A stretch of 64,000 nucleotides of DNA from Hyperoodon ampullatus (lineage: Eukaryota; Chordata; Mammalia; Artiodactyla; Ziphiidae): the NCBI GenBank assembly GCA_949752795.1, contig OX457064.1, positions 44,946,368 to 45,010,367 on the forward strand. The letters are read 5' to 3'. A program made the position numbers and the translations under genes. The notes under the pieces were generated by a model, which was not told the origin of the DNA, searched no databases, and saw only the letters and a list, made by a program, of their open reading frames with translations. Positions 35,991-47,582 of this stretch are shown piece after piece; within the stretch, counting starts at the first letter, position 1, and each line of letters starts with the position of its first letter.

Positions 35991-36007
35991 CCAACAGGTG
36001 GCAGCAG
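35991..36007 (+). promoter_or_regulatory. Candidate CTCF-binding motif
   Basis: CCAACAGGTGGCAGCAG fits the CTCF core consensus CCASYAGRKGGCRS at every position except the fourth (A instead of C/G). It lies in unassigned DNA, not in a recognised repeat. CTCF is a zinc-finger architectural protein; orientation would matter for loop anchoring. This is motif recognition only: such matches also occur by chance and occupancy is unknown. Confidence 0.4.
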
Positions 36008-36554
36008 TTCCCAGAAGGTTCTCACTGGAGAGCACGTAAAATCATACAATAGTTACAACTCTTATGCTTTATTCTTCACTAGGGTTGTGTAAAATACAGT
36101 GTATTTAAACTGAATGATAGAGGCCTCTGCTGCCTTAGAAGCAAAATTGTTCAATTACATTTAGAATTATATGTATAACGTATATTTACTATACTGTGTT
36201 GAAATGTGTACAGTACACCAATAACTGCTTTCCTTTTTGTTGAAGGAGGTTGGGAAGTAGGGATGCATTGAGTACATTAACTTTTCTAACTCTTCATCCC
36301 TGGGGATGTTTTAAAGAAATGACTCTACTGATTTCTTACAGATTTTCGTTTGGCTGTAGCACAGGACTAGATTTTGTTATTTGGAAATAAGGCACATCAC
36401 AACTACAGGAGTCTGTAGAATTTAGAATAAGATATACTGACAATACCATGTTTGATAGTTCTGCAGTATACTCTCCTTTATTAAAGAGAGTGTCTTGTTG
36501 TGTCCTTGAAAAAGTATGACCACATTTATTTTAAACATGGACTCTTTTTTCTCT
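36008..36554. other. Unassigned DNA
   Basis: No feature recognised. Confidence 0.5.
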
Positions 36555-36700
36555 CCTCCAGTTTTATTGAGATATAGTTGACATACAGCACTGTATAAGT
36601 TTAAGGTGTACAGCATATTGATTTGACTTACATACATCATGAAATGATGACCACAATAAGTTTAGTGAACATCTATCATCTCCTACAGATACAACATTAA
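36555..36700 (-). repeat. L1 3'-UTR fragment, antisense
   Basis: 'ttttattgagatatagttga', 'agtttaaggtgtacagcata', 'ttgatttgacttacatacat', 'gaaatgatgaccacaataag', 'gtgaacatctatcatctcct' is a well-known antisense L1M 3'UTR. Confidence 0.85.
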
Positions 36701-37084
36701 AGAAAAGGAAAAAAATATTTTTTCCTCATGATGAGAACATGGAATTTACTCTAACAACTTTCATATATAACATATAGCACTTTTAATTGTATTTATTGTG
36801 TTGTAAATTACATCCCTACTACTTATTTATCTTATAACTGGAGTATGACCATATATTAAGTGATTAGTTGACTTGTTTGGAATGTATCTTTCATTACAAG
36901 GGCACACTGGCACAATTAAAACAAATCATTATATATAAGAGAGAAGTTATAAACCAAATCAGGGTTATTTGCAGATGTATTGGAACTACTTAGTGTTCTA
37001 ACAGTGGCACACCTCCGACTCCATCCAATGTTACACAGTTAATCAGTGTTAAGAACAGTCTTCCAGTTCATGCTTCAATTCATG
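36701..37084. other. Unassigned DNA
   Basis: AT-rich; no feature seen. Confidence 0.5.
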
Positions 37085-37262
37085 ATTGAGTAGACATTTT
37101 TTGGTAATATCTGGAGACCATTTTGCTTGTCATAATTGGCGGGGGTGCTGCTACTGGCATCTAATGGGTAGAGGACAGGTATGCTGATTAACAGTGTACA
37201 CTCACAGGACAGTCCTCCACAAAAATAATGTCAAGAGTGCCAAAGTTGAAAAACTCTGTTCT
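37085..37262 (+). mobile_element. MER5A-like hAT-Charlie MITE
   Basis: 'gacattttttggtaatatctggag', 'ggtgctgctactggcatcta', 'atgggtagaggacaggtatg', 'cacaggacagtcctccacaa' and 'gtgccaaagttgaaaaactc' match the MER5A family in order. Missing its first bases. Non-coding. Confidence 0.85.
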
Positions 37263-39004
37263 TTACTAGATTGTCAGCTAGAAAAATCAATTGTATCTAC
37301 ATCTTAGGAATACATACACAGAAAGGCCAACAAAATTAGAATCCAGGTTCATAAGCTAAAAGGTAAAAACTTTGAGGTGATGATAGCAGGTTTTCTAAGA
37401 AAAAAATTATCCATCCGTTGAATCAAAAGCTCATAGTGTTAAAAGCTCTTCCCTGAGAATTATAAATGTGAGTTGTTCTACTGAAGGAACCCCAAGGGGC
37501 AAGTTTATGTTTTTAAACTTGCACAAGAAATTCTTCAAAGAGCCTCATTAGCTACCCAGCAAAACTGAAAGACACAGTACATCAAACTTTTATTTGCTAA
37601 ACAAATTGAGTGCTGAATATACTATTGAAATATTGTCATGTATCTAGTTGCTTTCGAATTCTTAAATTTGTATTCCAGAGAATAGATGAAGAGCGACCAC
37701 TCTTTCCATATCCACCTTGCCCCCTAAACTTGCAAACACTGCTTCTCCACATTGGGAATTGAGGGAATATAGGAAAATTTCATGAGGTTGCTTTTGCTCT
37801 TTCGGTCTCATTTGCTCATAACAATGTGTGCATGAGTGCGTGTGTGCCTACATGTTCCATATGGAGACATTCCAAATACTGGAATCTTTCCATGTTCTAG
37901 AAGACTCTAGTAAAAAGTATTTTGTGAGGTTTATGACTACATAGACACTTAGAAGAGAATATTTAGAATATTATCTATGTCTAGTACAAAAAAATTCTTT
38001 AGGTCCAATAAATACAAAATATCGCAGCACATTTTTAATGATAATTGTTAGGCACCGAGGATAGTGTTCTTCTCATAAATATGTACTACACCAGGGCCTT
38101 AAAAATCTAACTTCTCATAAATTTTATATTATTGCATCAAAATGTACTATTCGAATTTTGAACCATTGCTTTGATTCCTAAGAAGGTCAAATGTGACATC
38201 CAGTAAATTCATTTCTGATTCATTTGCTCTTTGTAAAAGGAAAAGAAAAAAACCCCAGAAAACAGGAAGTGGGGTGATTATGCTGATACAATAAACAAGT
38301 GTAGTGTAATGATCCAAAGTTCAGTATATCTGGGAGAATTGCTCTGTAATCAGGCTCCTCAGATGTCTAGCAACTACATAGGCAGAGACTCAACTTCTCT
38401 GTGATGTAAAGGCTTGACTTCCTCTGTTTTATAATGAAAAGAAATGTGGCTCTGACTTTGTAGATCAAGGTTTGTGCTTTGGTTAAACTGATAAGCATTT
38501 TTCAATTTTCTGTACAGGGCTTATTTGCTTCATGAGGGCTATGTTATATAAAGAACAAAAATGAGATTGGAAATACAACTTTGGCCAAAAGACATTTTCA
38601 CATATTTTAGGATAATGTAAAAATGAAAGAAAAATCAGACAATGTCTATGATGCTTTTATATTTAAATGCATTGCACCAAAAAGAGTGTGACGTAAATTG
38701 TTAACAGCAACAATTTGCATGTTTTTGAGGAGTGCTTTGGGTAGAATAATATATAAAATTATTCTAAAAAGAGGTATTTGTCCTCACAGGGTTTATTTTT
38801 TCTCCACGTGAGATTTCTACAATTAAAAACAGTTCTTTATTCTGTTTAAAGTCGTTATAATGAAGCTTGCATAAAGAAAATATATAGGATATTTACAGGA
38901 GGTCATGATTACCCTCTCAGGTTGAATCAAACCTAATTTGTCTAATAATTTTGCCATTATTACTAATAAGGTGGTATAGCTTATGTTGGTCATGTCAGAT
39001 TGCT
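37263..39004. other. Unassigned DNA
   Basis: No gene or named repeat seen in about 1.7 kb. Confidence 0.5.
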
Positions 39005-39135
39005 TGTTCATTTATTTAATGACTGTTTATTGGGCATTTGCTTTACCTGAGGTACTCTCCTGGGAGCTGGGAGTGAAAGATTGAATGCGATGGTCATTGT
39101 CCCTGCCCTCATTTCTAATGAAACCATCAGAATAA
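39005..39135 (-). repeat. L2 3' end, antisense
   Basis: 'tgactgtttattgggcattt', 'gaggtactctcctgggagct', 'gatggtcattgtccctgccctcat' follow reverse-strand L2 3' wording. Confidence 0.75.
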
Positions 39136-40590
39136 TGGAATCCATCCTGTGCTCTACTCTTTTCAGTTATATGGACCCTATATATAGAAAAGTTGAATAG
39201 ATACTTGTGCTAATTAGAAATATTAAAGTAAAATATGATACTTTAAGAATCTATTTTAAATCCTAATAATATTCTAGCAACAGCAGTAACAGTGTATTAA
39301 TGTGCCTATTTAAACATTACTATATCCTCTTCATGACTGAATATGTTGATGGCTTTCAGTAAAGTTACCTTAATTATTATTATGGTTCTCAAAGTATACA
39401 TCTTCTCGCTCTCTCTCTCCTGCCCACCTCTCTCTTTTCGTATGTATATATATATACACACACACACAGGCATACACTAATGAGAACTGTTATACTTGGT
39501 TATTGGACATAAAAATTTAGAAACACTGTAAAACTCTGACACCCAGAATTCCCAGGAACAGAGAAAATCCTGGGTAACTCAAAGTTCTCTTTCATAAATG
39601 AGATTTCTCAAGTGCTTTCCAATTCATTTTGTGTAACATTGATTTGCAAATAATCTTAGACAAATGAAAGCTTAGGTACTTGAGGTGAGTTCCGTGTTTA
39701 CCGTTCAGAGCATTAAGCAACTATCCATTTCAGAATTTAGTATAACCTCAAATAAGTTGAGCATGATCTGGATTGGAGGAGGGGGGAGAATTCAAGGTAT
39801 CAATAGAGTTCTTTTCAAACCCACTTTCTTAGTATAACTAAAAGCTGTGGTGTGGATAGTAATCTCTTGCTTAAACACAGTATGAAAGATCACTCTAGGT
39901 CACCCATTTGGAACGTAGAAATTAGGAAGCCTGCTTTGCTTGATCAACCAGTGCCAAGGTGGGGAAAGAAGCAAAGTACAACTGCCATCTGTTGGGAAAA
40001 ACTAAACTAAATCTCACAATGCATGAAAAAAAAAACAACACAAAATGGGAGAACAAACCATTAATAGGTTATCTCAGTAAAGCATGTCTCTTCTTTTTTC
40101 TTACATATACACTTAATGTTCAATGTTGCTGCAGTAAAATATATCATTGCATTTATTAAGATTAAACCTAAGGTCCCAAATCTGATTTCCTAGGTTTACC
40201 GTCCTTGAGGATCTACTGTTGAATATAACTGCCACCATTGGGATGACCTCCCACTAATGTCTAGGCCTAGTGGATTGGTCCTGGTCATCACTTGTAAGGA
40301 CTTGGCTGCCTTCCTTATTAAAAGAAAAGAAAAATTTTCTAAGTTTTAAGGGAGAGGGTTTGGTCTTGTCAGAAGTAGGCAAGGGGAAAGGAGAAGTTCA
40401 GGACACAGGACTGCAAATCACCTGCCTGTTGCCATGTGAACAATCTCCCTCCATCTCATCATCTAGAGTAGATTCCCCTGCTTGAGTCATTTCTTTTCCT
40501 CTTGAGGCTTTGGGTAAACTTTTACCTATATGAAAGTCACAACTGGGAGATGAGTTGGTGGTAGGGGCAGAGGGTCCAAATCTTTATGTA
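39136..40590. other. Unassigned DNA with a TA/CA microsatellite
   Basis: A (TA)n(CA)n tract lies at 39443-39469 and CT-rich sequence just before it. No gene. Confidence 0.5.
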
Positions 40591-40806
40591 CAGTTGAAAC
40601 TTGAACAACACAGGGGTTAGGGCCACTGACCTTTTGCATAGTGGAAAATCGGTGTATAACTTTACAGTTCCTCCGTATTTGAGGTTCTACACCTGCAGAT
40701 TCAACCAACCACAGATCACAGGGTACTGTAGTATGTATTTAGTGAAGAAAATCCACCTATAAGTTGACCCAAGCACTTCAAACCTATATTGTTCAAGGGT
40801 CAACTT
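40591..40806. mobile_element. Tigger-type (TcMar) MITE, MER2-like
   Basis: Left end CAGTTGAAACTTGAACAACA and right end TTGTTCAAGGGTCAACTT are inverted copies, and TA dinucleotides flank both ends, as expected for Tc1/mariner insertion. Internal 'gaaaatcggtgtataacttt' and 'ccacctataagttgaccc' fit. About 216 bases, with no transposase. Subfamily name is tentative. Confidence 0.85.
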
Positions 40807-41659
40807 TAGGGACAGGATTTACCTCTTCTTTTTGATTAGGAAAGTAGGCCTGTGGTCAAAAGATATTTATAGAATATACAAAAGGGTATTCAATGTACTA
40901 GATATGGTTGGTAGATACCATTGTGGCCATTTTATGTGACCTTATAACAGAAGTATATATAAAGTCTTCCTAGAAGAGCACAAAAGGAAGATTTAACAAA
41001 TACATTTATTCTTGTCAATAAAATCTTTCTCATGCTCTTTGTCACTATGAATTATTTACATTTAGAAAGTAAATAGTTACGACTTATAATGAACACACTA
41101 AAATATATGCTGTTTAATTTCTAAAATTTAATACCAAGACCCTCTCCCCCGATAGGAAGGGGCTTGTTTGTTTCCAAATCACCTCTTGGGGTAATGCACT
41201 AGGATTTAGGGGGTGCAGTTCCCTATATTGAAGAAAGATTTCCAGAGATTACATCTCCTAGAAGAGATTATTTTTATTTATACAGTAATTTTTTTCAAAA
41301 GAGATAAAGTATAATTATGAGAGAAAACCAACTGAAAAAAACTGCTAAAATTCATATTTAATATCTCAAGATTTCTAAAATTAGATAAGTAAATTATAGC
41401 AAGATACTGTACTTCAGTTTTTGTAAATATTCAATTGGAAATAAAATTACATAGCTGTTTATTTAAGAGAGAATATAAATTATTTAAGAGATGAAAATAC
41501 ATGAAAAAATCTAACGAAAGTTAAAAATCCTGGTTTTTAAAGTAACATGATTATGAGCATGTCCTCAAAAGAAGTAGATTAGGTGCAATGACACTTAAAA
41601 ATTATTTTCTTTTCATGTAGACTATTTGGTATTTGTGCATATCAATTTAAAATTTATAT
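40807..41659. other. Unassigned AT-rich DNA upstream of the L1
   Basis: No feature recognised. Confidence 0.5.
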
Positions 41660-42655
41660 GGGGGGAGCTTCAAGATGGCGGAAGAGTAAGATGTGGAGAT
41701 CACCTTCCTCCCCACAAATATATCAGAAATACATCTATGTGTGGAACAACTCCTACAGAACACTACTGAACGCTGGCAGAAGACTTCAGACCTGCCAAAA
41801 GGCAAGAAACTCCCCACGTACCTGGGTAGGGCAAAAGAAAAAAGAAAAAAACAGAGACAAAAGAATAGGGACAGGACCTGCACCAGTGGGAGGGAAGCTG
41901 TGAAGGAGGAAAGGTTTCCACACACTAGGAAGTCCCTTTACGGGCGGAGACTGTGGGTGGCGGAGGGGGGAAGCTTCGGAGCCATGGAGGAGAGTGGAGC
42001 CACAGGGGTGCGGAGGGCAAAGTGGAGAGATTCTTGCAGAGAGGATCGGTGCCGACCAGCAGTAACCAGCCCGAGTGGCTTGTCTGCTCACCTGCTGGGG
42101 TGGGTGGGGGCTGGGAGCTGAGGCTCGGGCTTCCAGCAGATCCCAGGGAGAGGACTGGGGTTGGCTGCCTGAACACAGCCTGAACGAGGCGAGTGCACCA
42201 CAGCTACACGGGAGGGAGTCTGGGAAAATGTGTGGAGCTGCTGAAGGGGCAAGAGACTTTTTCTTACCTTTTTGTTTCCTGGTGCACGAGGAGAGGAGAT
42301 TAAGAGCGCTGCTTAAAGGAGCTCCAGAGATGGGCACGAGCCGTGGCTATCAGCGTGGACCCCAGAGATGGGCATGGGACACTAAGGCTGCTGCTGCAGC
42401 CACTAAGAAGCCTGTGTGCAAGCACAGGTCACTATCCACGCCTCCCCTCCCAGGAGCCTGTGCAGCCTGCCACTGCCAGGGTTCCGTGATCCAGGGACAA
42501 CTTCTCCTGGAGAACATACAGGGCACTTCAGGCTGCTGCAATGTCATGCCGGCCTCTGCTGCTGTAGGCTTGCCCCCCTTCCGTACCCCTCCCTCCCCCG
42601 GCCTGAGTGAGTCAGAGCCCCTGAAGCAGCTGCTCCTTTAACCCCGTCCTGTCTG
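41660..42655 (+). promoter_or_regulatory. L1 5'UTR / internal promoter region
   Basis: About 1 kb, markedly GC-richer than its surroundings, as L1 internal promoters are. The overlapping open frames of 183 codons (41786-42337 minus) and 188 codons (42075-42641 plus) are long mainly because GC-rich DNA has few stop codons. Their translations are Pro/Ser- or Gly/Arg-rich and resemble no domain. Known primate L1s have a short antisense ORF0 in this region, but I see no evidence that either frame here is its homologue. The 5'UTR appears shortened at its 3' side by the deletion that also removed the start of ORF1. Confidence 0.85.
41671..41680 (+). promoter_or_regulatory. YY1-like site at L1 5' end
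   Basis: CAAGATGGCG begins 12 bases into the element and contains the YY1 core AAGATGGC. Human L1 has a YY1 site at nearly the same place that positions transcription start. Position and core suggest the same role here; binding is inferred. Confidence 0.6.
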
Positions 42656-42660
42656 AGTGA

Positions 42661-43264
42661 ACAACACATAAAATAGTGGAAATAACTACTGCAGAGCAGA
42701 ATAAAGAAAAAAGAATGAAAAGAATTGAGGACAGTCCCTGAGACCTATGGGACAACATTAAATGCACCAACATTCGAATTATAGGCATCCCAGAAGAAGA
42801 AGAGAAAAAGAAAGGGACTGAGAAAATATTTGAAGAGATTATAGTTGAAAACTTCCCTAATATGGGAAAGGAAATAGTTAATCAAGCCCAGGAAGCACAG
42901 AGAGTCCCATACAGGATAATTCCAAGGAGAAACATGCCAAGGCACATGTTAATCAAACTATCAAAAATTAAATACAAAGAAAACATATGAAAAGCAGCAA
43001 GGGAAAAGCAACAAATAACATACAAGGGAATCCCCATAAGGTTAACAGCTGATCTTTCAGCAGAAACTCCACAAGCCAGAAGGGAGTGGCAGGACATATT
43101 TAAAGTGATGAAGGAGTAAAACTTAACAACCAACATTACTCTACCCAGCAAGAATCTCATTCATATGCGATGGAGGAATTAAAACCTTTACAGACAAGCA
43201 AAAGCTAAGAGAGTTCAGCACCACCAAACCAGCTTTACAACAAATGCTAAAGGAACTTCTCTAG
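42661..43264 (+). pseudogene. L1 ORF1 remnant, N-terminal half missing
   Basis: Frame beginning at 42661 translates to RIED...DLWDNIKCTNIRIIGIPEEE and on through the RNA-recognition motif and C-terminal domain of L1 ORF1 protein (for example QITYKGIPIRLTADLSAE and ARREWQDIFKVMKE). About 200 codons remain of the usual 330-350; the N-terminal region and coiled coil are absent, the 5'UTR joining almost directly to the middle of the gene. In-frame stops lie at 42739, 42988 and 43117. After 43119 the reading frame shifts and the end (LKELL, stop at 43262-43264) is in another frame. ORF1 protein normally trimerises and coats L1 RNA; this copy is non-functional. Confidence 0.9.
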
Positions 43265-43322
43265 GCAGGAAACACAAGAGGAGGAAAAGACATACAATAA
43301 CAAACTGAACACAATTAAGAAA

Positions 43323-46300
43323 ATGGGAATAGGCACGTACATATTGATAATTACCTTAAATGTAAATGGATTAAATGCTCCAACCAAAAGACATAGACTG
43401 GCTGAATGGATACAAAAACAAGACCTGTATATATGCTGTCTACAAGAGAACCACATGAGACCTATGGACACACACAGACTGAAAGTGAGGGGATGGAAAA
43501 AGATATCCCATGCAAATGGAAATCAAAAGAAAGCTGGAGTAGCAATTCTCATATCAGACAAAATAGACTTTAAAATAAAGACTATTACAAGAGACAAAGA
43601 AGGACACTACATAATGATCAAGGGATCGATCCAAGAAGAAGATATAACTATTGTAAATATTTATGCATCCAACACAGGAGTACCTCAATACATAAGGCAA
43701 ATACTAACAGTTATAAAAGGGTAAATCAACAGTAACACGATCATAGTACAGGACTTTAACACCCCACATTGACGAATGGACAGATCATCCAAAATGAAAA
43801 TAAATAAGGAAACACAAGCTTTAAATTATACATTAAACAAGATACACATAATTGATATTTATAGGACATTTCATCCAAAAACAACAGAATACACTTTCTT
43901 CTCAAGTGCTCATGGAACATTCTCCCGGATAGATCATATCTTGGGTAACAAATCAAGCCTTGGTAAATTTAAGAAAACGGAAATCGTATCAAGTATCTTT
44001 TCTGACCACAATGCTATGAGGCTAGATATCAATTACAGGAAAAAATCTGCAAAAAATACAAACACATGGAGGCTAAACAGTACATTAATTGATAACCAAG
44101 AGATCACTGAAGAAATCAAAGAGAAAATGAAAGAAACCTAGAAACAATGACAATGAAAGTATGACGACCCAAAACCTATGGGATGCAGCAAAAGCAGTTC
44201 TAAGAGGGAAGTTTACAGCAATACAATCCTACCTTAAGAAACAAGAAACATCTCAAATAAACTACCTAACCTTACACCTAAAGCAATTAGAGAAAGAAGA
44301 ACAAAAAAACCCCAAAGTTAGCAGAAGGATAGAAATCAAAAGGATCAGATCAGAAATAAATGAAAAACAAATGAAGGAAACAATAGTAAAGATTAATAAA
44401 ACTAAAAGCTGCTTCTTTGGGAAGGTAAACAAAATTGATAAACCATTAGCCAGACTCATTAAGAAAAAAGGGAGAAGACTCAATTCAGTAGAATTAGAAA
44501 TGAAAAAGGAGAAGTAACAACTGACACTCCAGAAATACAAAGGATCATGAGAGATTACTACAAGCAACTATATGCCAATAAAATGGACAACCTGGAAGAA
44601 ATGGACAAATTCTTACAAATGCACAATCTTCTGAGACTGAACCAGGAGGGAAGAGAAAATATGAACAGACCAATCACAAAAACTGAAATTGAAACTGTGA
44701 TTAAAAATCTTCCAACAAACAAAAGCCCAGGACCAGATGGCTTCACAGGCGAATTCTGTCAAACATTTAGAGAAGAGCTAACACCTGTCCCTCTCAAACT
44801 CTTCCAGAATATAGAAGAGGGAGGAATACTCCTAAACTCATTCTAGGAGGCCACCATCACCCTGATACCAAAACCAGACAAAGACGTCACAAAGAAAGAA
44901 AACTACAGGCCAATATCACTGATGAACAGAGATGCAAAAACCCTCAACAAAATAGTAGCAAACAGAATCCAACAGCACGTTAAAAGGATCATACACCATG
45001 ATCAAGTGCTGTTTATCCCAGGAGTGCAAGGATTCTTCACTATACGCAAATCAGTGAATGTGATACACCGTATTAACAAACTGAAGGAAAACCATATGAT
45101 CTTCTCAATCAATGCAGAGAAAACTTTCGACAAAATTCAACACTCATTTTTGATAAAAGCCCTGGAGAAAGTAGGCATAGAGGGAACTTACCTCGACATA
45201 ATAAAGGCCATATATGACAAACCCACAGCCAACATCGTCCTCAGTGGTGAAAAACTGAAACCATTTTCACTAAGATCAGGAACAAGACATGGTTGCCCAC
45301 TCTCACCACTCTTATTCAACAGAGTTTTGCAAGTTTTAGCCACAGCATTCAGAGAAGAAAAAGAAATAAAATGAATCCAAATCAGAAACGAAGAAGCAAA
45401 GCTGTCACTGTTTGCAGATGACATGATACTCTACATAGAGAATCCTAAAGATGCTACCAGAAAACTACTAGAGCTAATCAATGAATTTGGTAAAGTATCA
45501 GGATACAAAATTAATGCACAGGAATCTCCTGCATTCCTATACACTAATGATGGAAAATCTGAAAGTGAAATTAAGAAAACACTCTCATTTACCATTGCAA
45601 CAAAAAGAATAAAATACCTAGGAATAAACCTACCTAAGGAGACAAAAGACCTGTATGCAGAAAATTATGACACTGATGAAAGAAATTAAAGATGATACAA
45701 ATAGATGGAGAGATATACCATGTTCTTGGATTGGAAGAATCAACATTGTGAAAATGACTATACTACCCAAAGCAATCTGCAGATTCAATGCAATCTGTAT
45801 CAAATTTCCAATGGCATTTGTCACAGAACTAGAACAAAAAAATTCACAATTTGTATGGAAACACAAAAGACCCTAATAGCCAAAGCAATCTTGATAAAGA
45901 AAAATGTAGCTGGAGGAATCAGTCTCCCTGATTTCAGACTATACTACAAAGCTACAGTAATGAAGACAGTGTGGTAGTGACATGAAAACAGAAATATCGA
46001 TCAATGGAACAGGATAGAAAGCTCAGAGATAAACCCACGCACGTATGCTCACCTTATCTGTGATAAAGGAGGCAAGAATATACAATGGAGAAAAGACAGT
46101 CTCTTCAATAAGTGGTGCTGGGAAACCTGGACAGCTACACATAAAAGAATGAAATTAGAACGCTTCCTAACACCATACACAAAAATAAACTCAAAATGGA
46201 TTAAAGATCTAAATGTAAGGCCAGACACTATCAAACTCTGAGAGGAAAACAGAGGCAGAACACTCTATGACATAAATCACAGCCTGACTCTTTTTGACCC

Positions 46301-47131
46301 ACCTCCTATAGAAATGGGATTAAAAACAAAAATAAAGAAATGGGACCTAATGAGACTTAAAAGCTTTTGCACAGCATAGGAAACCATAAACAAGATGAAA
46401 AGGCAACTCTCAGAATGGGAGAAAATATTTGCAAATGAAGCAACTGGCAAAGGATTAATCTCCAAAATTTTCAAGCAGGGCATGCAGCTCAATAGCAAAA
46501 AAACAAACAGCCCAATCCAAAAATGGGCAGAAGACCTAAATAGACATTTCTCCAAAGAAGATATACAGATAGCCAACAAACACATGAAAGAATGCTCCAC
46601 ATCATTAATCATTAGAAAAATGCAAATCAAAACTACAATGAGATATCATCTCACACAAGTCAGACTGGCCATCATCAAAAAATCTACAAACAATAAATGC
46701 TGGAGAGGGTGTGGAGAAAAGGGAACCCTCTTGCACTGTTGGTGGGAATATAAATTGATACAGCCACTATGGAGAACCATATGGAGGTTCCTTAAAAAAC
46801 TAAAAATAGAACTACCATATGACCCAGCAATCCCACTACTGGGCATATACCCTGAGAAAACCATTATTCAAAAAGAGTCATGTACCACAGTGTTCATTGC
46901 AGCTCTATTTACAGTAGCCAGGACATGGAAGCAACCTAAGTGTCCATCGACAGATGAATGGATAAAGAAGTTGTGGTACATATATACAATGGAATATTAC
47001 TCAGCCATAAAAAGAAATGAAATTGAGTTATTTGCAGTGAGGTGATGAACCTAGAGTTTGTCATACAGAGTGAAGGACGTCCGAAAGAGAAAAACAAATA
47101 CCCTATGTTAACACATATATATGAAATCTAA
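43323..47131 (+). pseudogene. L1 ORF2 (endonuclease/reverse transcriptase), heavily mutated
   Basis: Nearly full ORF2 length: about 1,270 codons against about 1,275 in human L1. The endonuclease part (43323-44141) retains LNVNG, LQENH, VNIYAS, QDFN, SRIDHI and SDH motifs. The reverse transcriptase part (about 44550-45690) retains [27 protein letters not shown] and FADD (45411-45422). The C-terminal Cys-rich segment [14 protein letters not shown] is at about 46700-46740. Stops interrupt the main frame at 43722, 43770, 44139, 44844, 45372, 45975, 46239 and 46377. Frameshifts lie near 44142-44160, 44480-44500, 45660 and 45840. A one-base deletion at 47043-47045 creates a premature stop; the normal C-terminus reads on in another frame to 47131. 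The motif-A catalytic Asp is Asn (45111-45113). Confidence 0.95.
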
Positions 47132-47510
47132 AAAAAGAAACAAAGAAAAAAAATGGTCATTAAGAACCTAGGGGCAAGACGGGAATAAAGGTAGAGACCT
47201 ACTGGAGAATGGGCTTGAGGACACTGGGAGGGGGAAGGATAAACTGGGACAAAGCGAGAGCGTGGCATGGACATATATACACTACCAAATGTAAAATAGA
47301 TAGCTAGTGGGAAGCAGCCGCATAGCACAGGGAGATCAGCTAGGTGGTTTGTAACCACCTAGAGGGGTGGGATAGGGAGGGAGGGAGATGTAAGAGGGAA
47401 GTGATATGGGGATATATGTATATGTATAACTGATTCACTTTGTTGTAAAGCAGAAAGTAAGACACCATTGTAAAGCAATTATACTCCAGTAAATATGTAA
47501 AAAAAAATAT

Positions 47511-47582
47511 GACACATACACACAGAAACACATGCTCATATATGAGCACACATGCGTGTACACACACACGTGCACACATATT
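47511..47582. repeat. CA-rich interrupted simple repeat
   Basis: 'cacatacacacagaaacaca' through 'gtacacacacacgtgcacac', directly after the L1 tail. A short near-palindrome 'ctcatatatgag' sits inside. Confidence 0.85.

Larger units (their letters stand above)
41660..47507 (+). mobile_element. Nearly full-length L1 retrotransposon, defective
   Basis: A 5.85-kb sense-strand LINE-1. It starts with the canonical 5' end (GGGGGAGCTTCAAGATGGCG), has a GC-rich 5'UTR to about 42655, an ORF1 remnant, ORF2, a 3'UTR ('gcatagcacagggagatcag', 'ttgtaaagcaattatactcc') and a short A-tail at 47499-47507. An intact mammalian L1 is about 6-7 kb and encodes an RNA-binding ORF1 protein and an endonuclease/reverse transcriptase. 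This copy cannot make either, as both are broken. Only a 5-base match (ATATG, 41656-41660 and 47507-47511) hints at a target duplication. It is the largest single element in the window. Confidence 0.96.

Noticed and set aside
43323..47045. Long open frames at 43-47 kb as possible host genes
   Set aside because: They are pieces of L1 ORF2 in shifting frames, with endonuclease, FADD and Cys-rich motifs in L1 order.
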